A stretch of 64,000 nt of DNA from Eumeta japonica (Eukaryota; Arthropoda; Insecta; Lepidoptera; Psychidae). The notes under the pieces were generated by a model, which saw only the letters and a program-made list of their open reading frames with translations, was not told the origin of the DNA and did not search any database. The translations under genes were made by a program, and so were the position numbers. Shown in pieces: positions 13,677 through 26,500 of this stretch; within the stretch, counting starts at the first letter, position 1; each line of letters begins with the position of its first letter. Location of the stretch: the NCBI GenBank assembly GCA_005406025.1, contig BGZK01001457.1, positions 85,487-149,486 on the forward strand, in the 5' to 3' direction.

Positions 13677-16600
13677 CACACACACACACGCACACAGAGA
13701 GAGACACTCATGCGTGTGCGCGTGTGTGTACGTACGCGCGTGCGTGCGTACATGTGTGCATGCATGCATGCATGCATGACCGTATGCATAATAAGGGTAT
13801 GTATTTGTCATTTAATCTGTGTTATTTATTTTAGAACAAAAGAAGTTTTCAATAGTCCTTTGTTTATACTGATATCCACATCCAAAGTAAATTTTGATAT
13901 GGGAAGTAATCTCTGGAACCACTGATCCTATTCCAAAAATTCTGTCACTAACGGAAAACTATTATTCTAGATCCTGAGTGTTTTAGACTATATTTAATCC
14001 TGATAAAGATTTGTTTTCAGTAAGAAATCGAAATAGAAGTAATTGAAAACGGAAAAACTTGACATCTGGTCGATTTATCGGTGTGCGCTGCCTAAACTGT
14101 TTGAAATGAGAAAACAAAAATCAAAAATGTTAACTTTCAATAGTTTTACAAATAAGTGCACGACACCATATATCACGTTAAATATTTCAAATACAGAGAC
14201 GATTTTTATGTTAAAAGTGAAATAAATTTACCGAACAAATTTTTGTTATAGATTTTAAATGCAATTCAGAAATTTTCATAAAAAGAAATTGTTTAATCAG
14301 TATATACTGGTGGTAGGTCCGTGAAAGCTTCAATTTCGGATCTGAAGGTATCAAGTTCGATCCTGACCACAGCCGAATTGACCAATAAGTTCGTAACAAT
14401 GAGTCGTCACTGTAAACCGTACGCTCCGTGCCTCGGAGAACACGTAAACTGTCGGTTCGGACGTTGTCACCGCACTGGTGACAACAATCTTTAACAGCCC
14501 CCAATCGTGGCTGGCTACCGTGGAAGAGTTAAGGTTCGAATCCATCTACCTGAAATAAAAATATTACGAGAGGGCATGTCTTACCATTGGAGTGAATAAA
14601 ATCAGACACGATCACGCAGTAGGGAAATTTAACATACAAACAGCTTGCTTTTCACAATATATCAATTGATGGAGTAGTTTATTAAACCATGTGAAATGGC
14701 TACAATAAGTTTGTAATTAAAAAAAATCGACTTATCGATTGATACCCTACGAGCGAAACTTGTAAGTCCAATCGAAATCAAATTTGATCACGTGACACCT
14801 TGTACATTTTAAGGACCCACTAAGAAATATTTTTTTGGAAATTCACGTTTAATTGGAGAAAAAGTGACTTTTATATGAAAAAACGACTATGTTTGGTATA
14901 AATATTGCTTATTAAAAATAGCCATTCGCTTATTTTGCAATTAGGTTAATGTGTAATGTAATGTATAAAAATAAGTGTCTATTTTGTTTGTATTCTTTGT
15001 GTGTCTAAACCATTCTTCCAACTATTCTAAAACTGACGGTATGATGTACTTGCAAACGAAAAGATTAAAAGAAAATAACTAACAATTGTCCCCGATTTCT
15101 TCTCCGTACTCGTGCTATTGAACCAAATTACTGAACCAATTCTAAAAATTCCTTCGTGAATAAGAAGCTCCTCGAGTGAAATAGATTATTAACATTTTGC
15201 TCTGAGGTCGTCTGCATATTTGTGCTACAATAGATTCTAAAAAAAAATCCATTTATAGAACGCTACACCATCTGCGAGTAATATAGCTTAAATTTATTTT
15301 GACACTAACCCCATCCAAATCGGAACCATGATTGTGTAGGTTATTGGAGGGCTTTGTTAAATAAAACTAAATAAAGTTTACGTTCACTTTTATATATTTT
15401 CTATTATTAGAGAGGTGCACTTAACTACGCGTGGAACTCGTACGGAGTTGAAACACTGACTAAACGCATATTACTCTATGGCTCTATGTGACGAATCATT
15501 ACCTTTATATACTGTGCTCCGATGAAGGAACAAAGACCTTGTCACAACGTGTAAATAGATCTATATTTTGTTGAAGTCCAATAGATTGATGACAAAATCG
15601 AAATTGCAAACGGGACGAAGAGCACGATCGGAAATTTAGAAAATCGAGAACGAAACTTTCAGAATTCAGAGCGGGACTAGAATTTTAATCGACTTAGACC
15701 GAAACCGGGTCAGCATTCAAAACCGGGTCCGCGATCGGCATCGAGCGTGAGACGAGTCGAAATCGGGGATCGGGACCGAGAACGCGATCGGCCGAAGGAA
15801 TTCGTTCCGTGTCCACGCGAGCGGAGCCGAGGGCGGAAGCTAGTCATTGATAAACATGTTAAAAGTCATCGTGTGAAGTCGCCGTTTTCGAACACTGGTC
15901 ACATTCAAGTCGAATGCTTCTCGTATGGTGACAGATTTTCGAATCATATTATGAATGCGGAAAGTACACGAACGAAGTACAGATTTTAACCAACGTAATT
16001 ACCGTCCTAAAAAAGGAGTTCAGTTACCCTCAAGTCGCGCTCAAAGAAGATATATTTCAGTAGACCCTACAGATTTATATTTTTCTTTTAGGGCTTCCAT
16101 TCCGTACAAGCGAAATTGATTTGTTGACTCGGTCTGTCTCTAAGCGGTATCTTTGTTAATTGTACCAAATCGTTATTAATTTATTATGTAAAACATTTTT
16201 TTTAATGATTATATAAACAGACGTTCTGGATTCAGAACATCTGTCATGTTATCTTTTCTATTCAACAGATATTAAAGGAAAGTGTTTCTATTACTAATTT
16301 TGGGGAATTATTCTTGAAATGCTGTAAAAATTTTTAATATAACTGATCACTATGAATTTGGGATCTCTCACTAGGGCCAGATTTACTGAGTTAGTTAGGC
16401 GAACTTTAAGGAGCTTTCTTAGGAGTTATAGAAGCTACTTTTATAAGATGTATCTCAATTCTGTTCATCTACTATTTTCAGGTATTCCGTGAGTTTTTCA
16501 TACATACAGATGCGCCTAAACGTTTGAAGCGCGGTGACATCTCCTTTCTACAATATCGACTGTTCAACTACATATACGACCAGTTACCGGTAAGTAGAAA

Positions 16601-17534
16601 TATCAGGATCCAAAATGTTATTTTTTATAGTTGAAACGATATTTCAATTTCTTCCTAATAAAAAATTACTATTACTAATTGCTTAATTAAAAGTCGAATA
16701 AAAAATACATTACCAAGTGTCGTTGCAACTTTTATGAATAAATAAATTTATTTTTATCGTCATAAAACTTAACCTTTCAGTATGTTAATTTTTTACTCCC
16801 TGAAAGATACTAAATGTTGTATATTTTAATCGTAATTTTTATATTAATATTTAACACTAACTAACAGCTGTTAATTTTACATGGGACAAATGTTAATGTT
16901 TTTTTTTTCTGTCGTATTTTTAGTTTATTTTATTTTAAAATAATGCGTATCCTTTACAGCGGTAATTTGACTTCTTGCATATGTAATTTATATATTCGGA
17001 TAACTGTTCCATGTTTATTTTATCGTAAACAAATGTAAATTTCAATAAACGACAACAATCAAGTCAATCAAATAATTAGGTAAGCAGAGCATTTAACATT
17101 TGTGTGCTTAAACATAATTATATTTCTACACACAATATATTCGTTCTTTATATTCTTTGTTCGTGTATAGATTCACATCACGTAGCTCTTTCTTCATACA
17201 CAACTTGTCGTTCACATCTACAGGTCCAAATAGATGTCACAAGCGACCGCGGTGTCCAAGTATTCGGCGAAAGCGGCGCGAAAGCCTGCCTGAACGCGCG
17301 CTCCTCGATATCGCGCCGCGTCGAGGTGCGCGCCGACGCCGTGGGCGAATGGAGGATCAGAGTCGCCGCCCGCGCCCTGGACGACAAGTCGGTCTGCGCG
17401 AACGCCACTCGCAACACTACGAGCCAAAACACTTAGTGCGTAAACATTTAACCCCATTTTCCTCGTTAGCAAGAAGCGTTAAAACAACCAACACAACCCT
17501 TGCTTTTTAAAGAATTTAACAACGTCCGGTTTGT

Positions 17535-17571
<37 letters not shown>

Positions 17572-20500
17572 TTACAGTCTGCACCCTAATAGATGTGACT
17601 GTCGGCATTTCTTGAGGATGTGCCCGGTTGGCATGAAACGTACGTAGAATTAACAATTTAACAGTTAGCAGAATAAGATAATTATAAAAAAATAACACTT
17701 GCTTAGGTGTTCGATATCTGTCAATCCTCTGGAATCAATATTCAATCATTTGGATAGAGATTCGTAGTGGAGAGGCGGATTCGAGGGTCAGCGGTGGGTT
17801 GCATGCTGCATGTTAATGCATGTTGCAGGCAAGCGTCTACTATGGATTTCCGCGAATTAACACCTCACACAATACGATATACATACTTTACTAATAACTG
17901 ATCACACCGCCACCTATCTACACAGGCGCACGCGCGTGCTAACGTATTGTGTAAGGTTCATAAATATAGGATTTGTTAATAACTTGATTTCAGCCTAACT
18001 CGTTGCGAAATTATACAACAACTAACACACCAACGATTATTTTTTGTATATACTTTTTACTGTTTTTGTGATATAAATTTAAAGTTAAATGCTTTGCTCT
18101 GTACAGTGAAATATTGGAAGTGATTAATGTCAAGTATAATGTTCATAATACATAGAAATCAGAAATATTTTCACATGTCTTCAACCCCATTTCTCATACA
18201 TATTATAAATACTTGTATTTCAAAATTGTGTAAGATAATATCAAACCATGAAAATAGTTATGGAAATTTATTTAGATTCATCTAAAATTATTTATTATAT
18301 TAAATTAATAACGACCTATTTTGATTTTATGTACGCAATTTACACGGTTTTAATAACGAAAAATGTACTATAATATTATCACAAAACCTATACACATCTA
18401 CCAAAACACGAGAGATTTTACCCAGTTTTTCAAATAGCCGTGGTTTTTTTTATAACACGCCCTGAAGTCTTTTAATGCTTTCAACTTATTTTTCAGTGAT
18501 GAAGTGGTACTTCAAATTTCGGTAACGCACGAGGGTATCCCGACAGAAGAACACCGTTCTTCTTTATTATGTGCTGACAGTGAGTGGAGTATTTCTATCG
18601 TTGCTTTTTAACAAAATTCTAAAATACATTTTAAATTTCCACATTTGATTCTCGACAATACAAGTAATCGAAATTTATTTTTTGCTTTAGGATAACGATA
18701 AAATAAACATTATCTCATGTTTAATAGTATTTATAGTTGAATTGTACTGAAAATATGATACTTATTAATGAAATTCGTGAAGTGATTATATTTAATAATA
18801 GATATTGAAAGCAACATTTAAACCTTTTAAATAAATAACAGAATCTTAACCGTCAAAAAGGTTTATATAGGTCTAACTTTCTAATCACTGTTATTGGGCG
18901 TAACGTAACTTAGTTATACATGTACACGTGTAGTGCCCATTTAATAAATGTAATTATGGAGTCACAGGTCCGTATCGCTTTTCAGATCACAATAATATCC
19001 CAAGAAACATGTCCGTGAAATGGTCGGACAGACCGGCCGTGCCCGGTACGGAAGTGTGGAAAGTGACCGCGTACTCCGAACTGATTGGCCCTCTGCTCAC
19101 GGTAGTACTGCTAAATTTTCTTCTTTTATTCTGGTATTTCTGGTATAATTCTAGTAGCAATGAAATTTTATTTTTATGCTTAAAAGAGAAAACATAATTC
19201 TTACCCTATAACGGGCCCGTTTTAGTGACACGCGGTAGGTGTAGTAAAGAAAAATAATTTTGACACCTTATTGTGGTATCACGATTAATTTGATATAAAA
19301 AAAATGTGAATTACTTTCACTATGAGTAGACATAGGAAAATGATTCCCCCCACTGTGCTCATTTCGAGATTGACAGAAATACAAATGGTGGTTTGCAACC
19401 TGCACGACAAACAGCCAGATGAACATTATAGCTTACCCAATGGGTCGAGGGACATAAAGAATTTTTATATAATAAAAACCGCATCACAGTAACCTTTTAT
19501 TTAAAATAAACTGACAGTCAATAAGACAGGTGTACTTAACACTTATTTTTAATTTTTTTCTAAATTTCCTAGGTCCCTTGACTTATTAGACAGGCCATAG
19601 ACGTGAAGATCTCACCATATAAAGTCTTTTAATGGTTCTTTGTATTTGCAATATTAGAAATGTAAATGAAAATAAAAATACTAAAATTTAATAATGAGAT
19701 TTTTATTAGAATAATATCCACAATAAAGCGACGATAAAAAAAAACGTTAATATTGACTGTATTTACATACTAATAAAAATATGTATCAATTTAAAAGCTT
19801 TTCATCGGAGTTTTAAAGTGTAGATATATAATGTGCCAAAATTAAGACGATTTTTTTTTATAAACATAGTTTAATAATTATAATCCATGCTTTATAAAAC
19901 CATATAATCCATTCTAGAATGCTGACTCTTTGATATCATTGCCACGAGGTTGTGGAGAACAAAACATGGCGAGATTGGCAACTAACCTGCTGGCTCTGGA
20001 GCAGCTCAACGCCGGATCCACCGAGACGGCCGTCATCAAAGACAACGTAGCTAGAGGCGAGTGCAAAAAAAAACTACACAGTCAGGCAATAGATAAGGCA
20101 AACGGAGAAGAGAGAGATGATATTTCGTATACCGCTTCGTATATAGCGATTTATCCGCTAAAAACATGTATATAGGAGCTGCATAACAAAACCGATGGCA
20201 TACATTTCCGATAGCAACCAACCTCTCTTTCTTCTGCGATCCCGTCATAGTAGAAAATATAGAAATATGTGCACATACACTTGTATGTGCCACTATCTGG
20301 CGTAGAGTTTCGTTTTAATTCCCCGTAAAATTAGATTGTTAATCTAATAATGAACTAGCGTTTCCCGCAAATGTGAAAAAATTTTTTAGCGTTAGCTCAA
20401 CTTCATATTTAATATCTAATAATCCTGTTGCTAATGCTTTATTATATGTATTAGTACATTAAATTAGCAACCAGCGATCACTGTGTGACTGTAGAGAACT

Positions 20501-23500
20501 GAAACATTTACATTTGTATGATTTACATTTTTTTTATTATTGTTTAATGATTTTATTTGTCTTTATATTGTTTTCAACTTAATATAATTATCATAAACGA
20601 TCTTTGACTCTCAACCATATTCATGTAAACAAAGTAAAACAAATGACCTCTGGCACACTAAATACAAGCGCACCGACAAAATTAACACAATAAATTAACT
20701 GTCGCCAAAAAACATATGAAATCATGAAAAGGCAAATATTTATGTCAAGACGTTTCCGATGATACCAAATTTAACTATGAAAACACATTATCATGTGCAT
20801 AGATATGCTGGAGATGAAATTTCCTTTTATCTTTTAATTATATACATGAATCGAAACACGAAACTAAAATTTTGGAAAATCCAAAATTGCACGCCTCATA
20901 GCGGTAGTTCAATCTTTACAAATATATATATGTATATATTAGTACGAACGTTATTTCTTGTCATTTGTGCATTTATATAAGTCTATAAATACATTATGAG
21001 TGACATGAAAAAATTTTAAGTTCAAAAAATTGCTCGACTTCTATAAGGCGAGAGTAGAACACTACATCAGCGCCCCTCCACTTATGAGGTATGCAAAAAT
21101 ACCACGCAAGCGAATTAGACCGTGATCTTCGAAAGGACTTAGTCTAGGATAATACTAAAGCGTTTGGAAAAAAAATGGACTAGATCAGTTAAGTTTTTCG
21201 GGAGTTATCGTGACCACAGACACACGGACGTCCACAGAATAATTTTGGTAAACATCTTTTTCATTAATTTAAAAAACAAAATGTCTTTTAAAAATATCAT
21301 AACTGTTGAAACTAGTGTTTTTCCTTGATATTCGTGTGTTAATATTATTATATAAGTGCGATAAAAAATAAATAGAGAAACTTTTAGTTTAAAAAATCAC
21401 TTAATTTTTGTAAGGCGAGAATAGAGCACTACCTCAACGCTCCGCTTATGAGGCGTGCAAAACAGTAGATATCTCAATGAAATAAGCAATCATTATGATT
21501 ACATATTGAAAAAAATATTATTTTCGCATTTATAAATCGGTTTTATTTTTATTACCAAAAATATCCTTTTCTATGAATAGCTTAATACTTTTCCAGGTTT
21601 TGCTCGCCAATTACAATTCGCGCATCCCAAAGGCGGTTTTAGCGCGTTCGGTGCCAACGATGGCACCCCCTCCACTTGGCTCACCGCCTTCACGTTACGT
21701 TACATCCTGAGAGCTCACAAGGCACTAGCGCTTACAGGGTCGATCCCCGCCGCCGTGTCCACCGCGAGAGCCTGGCTTCTTAGCCAGCAGATGGAAAATG
21801 GATGTTTCAGGAATGAAGGACAAGTGTTTCATAGAGAACTGAAGGTATATGCTGTAATAGAATAAGGTGGAAGCATTTAAATTTATCACAGTTAACAAAA
21901 AGTTAAACAGACTTATCTGTTTTAGGAATTGTATTCCCTTAATGACTTGACATTTTTTTAAATTAATTTAATTAATGGAAACATAATTTTAAATTCAGGA
22001 ACAAATATCATATGATTTAGATATTATAAATACATAATCAAAGAATTATTTTCGTAGTCGTAAAGTACACCAATCAAGCATATTTGAAATAAAAACACAA
22101 AATTATATTCATTATAAATTCAATCATATTTTCTCCAAAAATAGGTATTTTTTCAAGGCATATTATATTTTTGACAACACTCACGCAGGCTAGTACATAC
22201 AAATCTATGTGACATAAATATCTAATTATCACAAAATATTTAATACGAACAAAATAAGATAAATCATAGATTAACACATCCTACCATCTACATCTTACCA
22301 TCCTCCCATCAGCCCTGTTGATTTTCACAGGGAGGCCTCAACGAAGAGGGCGAACTCGCTAACGTGGGCCTCACGGCCTACGTCATCACCTCTCTCCTAG
22401 AAGGAGGCGTCGCTCTGTCCTCCAACACTCTCAGAGAATCCCTCTCGTGCCTCCGAGCTTTGCCGTTGCTGACGAAAACCAACTCTATGACCAAAAACAC
22501 GCACGTCTACACAAGAGTTCTGGTCTCGTACGCTTTGATGAGACTGAGGAAGTATGAGGACGATATGACAGCCACGAACGACGTCAACTACCTGACACAC
22601 GCGGGCAAACTCGGGCCGGGACTGAAGGCGGACGAAGAGTTAAAAGAGTTAGTCGGACTTTTTAAGCTGGCGTTGAGGGAAAATAACTTGGTCTGGTGGG
22701 ATACAGGTACACATATATTACAACAATTTACAAAATAATAAATAAAATAACAACGTATTATTATTTGAATTAAAGCTAATAAGATCTGTCGGCTCACTGA
22801 ATTATTGAATTCATATCTGATGTGGGTGCCCAAGTAGCACGAAAGCTGGTACAGTAGCTGAGTCACTGTTCCCACGTCTACTTAAACTTGTACAAGCACT
22901 GCGGTATAAAAGAGTTATAAACGCTTATGCTGCTGCTGCAATCCTTATTTGGACACAAATTGTACAACCTTAAGTCCACATAATCTGCTTAATAGCAATA
23001 TAATAGCAGTATATTAGTGATATAGGAGACAACACGGGACTATAAGAGTCGCACAGGAGCTGGTTAAAAAAAGAGTGAAGTTACCAGTTAAACGGGTTAA
23101 ATTGGAACAAGTGCAGTAAATACTACTACAAAACAGCCACGAGTACACAAATTTCTATTAAACGAGGAATAAAATATATAAATTTTATTTTATTAATTCA
23201 CATGCGGTTACAAATCATAAACTAGTGTCGTGTTAGAATGCAGTTCGACATTTTATATTTACATATTAATTATCTTGGGTAAGTAAAATATTTCATATTA
23301 CACGTGTGAAACGTTGATGGGGAAACAAGTTTATCGTCAATGCGTATGACATTTATAAGAAAGTTTTCACGCGATCATTTATATAAACGGTTTTGTCGAT
23401 TAAAACCTTTTGTATAAACGGGCGCGTGGACAAATGTCAAAAATTGTCTTGGCAAAAATAATACTTAAACTATTTTTGTGCGTTTGTAACACGAAAAAAA

Positions 23501-26500
23501 ATAATACGACTTTGGACTTGCATATGAAAGCTAAATTTATATTTTTCAACTTTCTAAATTATCTTAACTCAAAGAAATACAGGAAAAAAATGGTAGGTTA
23601 TAAAACAACAATGGCGAACTGTAATATCGTAGTGTTAACTGCTTAAATTTCCAATTAAGACTTCGGGCTGTGTGTGTTGTCAATCCAAATACCGGTAAAC
23701 ATTTTATTTCAGTATAAATTGATGTCTGTGAACCAATATACCACTACAGGCTGTTATTTAAATCTTTAATAGTCCACGCAATACTTCCACATTGTTAATT
23801 TAATTCACAAGTGAACACATTATGCTTTTATCAAGAGAAAACTGAATCTTTACTATTCACCCGACTTAAAACGTTAAAATTTTCTAAATTTACCCACCTG
23901 TAATTTTTCTATCGTTATAAACATTAAAACAGATTTAATAAATCAACTGGAATCAATAAGTTATATTTCATTGGAACCAATGTACATAAATTAGTTGTAT
24001 AATGAGTCCTTTTAGGTTCTCATTAGACCCATTTTATAGCTTCTATACAGTCGCCTAATAGGGAGGAATAAAACGCTGTTTAGAATAATAAATATTCACA
24101 CCATTAACACTTATTGCTGTATAACAGTTCATTCTTGCTCTATTAAAAAACTAGCGGCTAACTGATACACATCGACATACTAAATCAGCAATTGACGATT
24201 TTTTGTCAACTATAATACTGATTTAGCACTTTAGTAATGAAAATACGTTAACGTCTGTACAAAAGTGTTATAAAAGTGTATTCTTCTTGTTTTATACAGC
24301 AACTGTATTGACTCAAGCATTTTAACCGTTTCGGAATCTAATTAAACAGCTATAGGGTTTTGAGTGAACATTAGCAAGTGTTTATTAATGCTTTAAGCTT
24401 TACTGAAGTTCAGAATTGTACGATTATTCAGATTATTTTTTTAGTAAATTTTCATGGAAGCAGTTACACAACTCTTATACGGACTTTTGTGGTACTTGGG
24501 TATAGAACGCCAATGTATAATAAACCAATAAACGTAAGTGAAAACAAAAAAATATATATATAATGTAGGTATAAGTATCATTTCGACTGAAAATGATTGT
24601 CTTTATAGAAAATGAGAAGGTTTCCACTTGTAAACTCTGTATACTAATTGAAAAATTAAGAGCTGAATAAAAAAGATTTGAGACTCTGATGAATTAAGAA
24701 ATTGGTAAGTAATTGTGAAAAATCAGAAATAATCCGCGTGATTTTGTAATACTGTTCATAACGTGACAACGTTTATCGAAACACTTCAGGTGAAATAAGT
24801 CGACGAAGATCGATTCTGCATTTTAATTGATTTAAATAATATTGAACTTCTTAAAAAAATTGAAACAAATTGTAAATTAAAAATGTTTTCGTTTGAGTTA
24901 CCTTTTGATATGCATTTGCTTTAAATTATCTACACTTAAATTTTAGGAGTCATCTGATCAATTCACGATTATAAATTACAAACAAGTGAAGCATTAACTT
25001 TTTCGTTAAATTGTTTCCTATTAATTAATTGAGTCACTTTAAGTCCACTGTGCTCGTGAAGTAAACACTCTCCACTCCAACCTCATTGGTTAAACAACGT
25101 AGTTACAACTCATTAAGTTTTAAACGAAAACTCCCTAGTACTATGTCATATTACTGTATATTTTATGTCTCATTTTAATATTTATCAAGGGCATTCTTAT
25201 TTTAGGTAGTCTACCGACCAGTATAGAAGCGACGGGTTACGCATTACTAGCGCTGTCTTCGTGCCCCAACGGCCTGTACGAAAACTGCGCGAGCGACGCC
25301 CGCGCCGCCTCCGCCTGGCTAGCCAATCACAAATCGTCCAACGGCGGATTTATATCAACTCAGGTGACATTACATTAATCAAACCAACAAAAAAAATTGA
25401 AGAAAAAATTTTTTTTCATTTCAGCCAGTTTCTCTCTAGTCCTGGTTATACACGTTTCAAAGATCACCATTACCGCGTCTACCTTTCTTTCATTGGCCTA
25501 ACTACACTTTATGGCGTCGCATCACACCAGCCGGTCTATTCATGCTTTGTCTCCACACGAAATTAAACTATTCTGCTGGTATATTGACAGACGTTACCCG
25601 TCCACTGTCACTTCAACTTGATTTTTGGGATTATGTAATTCAACATGGGATCTAATATTATACAAAATATTATATAATACATAAATTGTGAACGTGCAAA
25701 ATGTTCAAAAATTTGTTTGAAAGAGACCTTCCTCTAAATATGAACGGAGATGATTTGTTTCATATCGCACCCATTCTTAGTAGATATTATTAAATAGATC
25801 TTCTTCTTCTTTTTTAAGTAGTGTTTTTGTAGAACAAGTTTTTGTTAGCTTCCAACCCTCACTATAACAGAGTCGAGGCCGTGAGAGTCAAGTTCGTTCA
25901 CGAGTAATACCAAAAACTATACAAGGTTAAATTTCAACAGTAGAGTGATAAAAATTTGATATGAAAATAAACCACTAGAATTATTTTTACCGCCAATTTA
26001 TACGTCCCCCTTGTCATTTCTAAATTATTTCAGCCGAGAAATTTCACCAATGAAAATGTTCTCGTGTTTAAATATTATCGGGAGCAAAGAATGGAAAAAG
26101 GGTAAAATAAATATTTTAACATTTCGCAGCCAGTGTCATAATAAGGTTCATAATCATTCATTATATATTTAAAAATTATATATATTACAAAAGTAATAAT
26201 TATTACAGGTAATAATATATTGAAGCGCAATGGCGGCTCCGAGTAGACATGATAATGAATGTTGATGACGTCATTATGTTTGTTTGTTCTCTGTTACAGG
26301 ACACCTTGGTAGCTTTAGAAGGTATGTCGGCGTGGTCACGCAGGGAGCTGTGGCCGCGGGGCCGGCTGCTTGTGGCTGCTTCTTCGCGATCCCTAGAAAA
26401 GACTGGCGAAGTTATGGGCAATTTGCCGCTAACGTTGATTGTACCACCTGGGAATGTACTGGATATAAATGTGCAAGGTATATTTAAAAAAATGAGAAAA

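Larger units (their letters stand above)
13406..16481 (+). other. TEP intron, 3.1 kb, repeat-rich
   Basis: Holds the compound microsatellite (13,499-13,790), a SINE-like unit (about 14,330-14,560), and a Lepidoptera repeat (about 15,590-15,847). No coding exon is evident; ORFs at 13,464 and 15,747 fall inside repeats. Confidence 0.8.

Noticed and set aside
13464..13925. 153-codon His/Thr-rich ORF and its minus-strand counterparts
   Set aside because: They are translations of the CA/CT/TG microsatellite; no splice or start support.
14531..14545. tRNA gene at the B-box-like ggttcgaatcc
   Set aside because: No cloverleaf or acceptor stem around it; it belongs to a SINE-like repeat.
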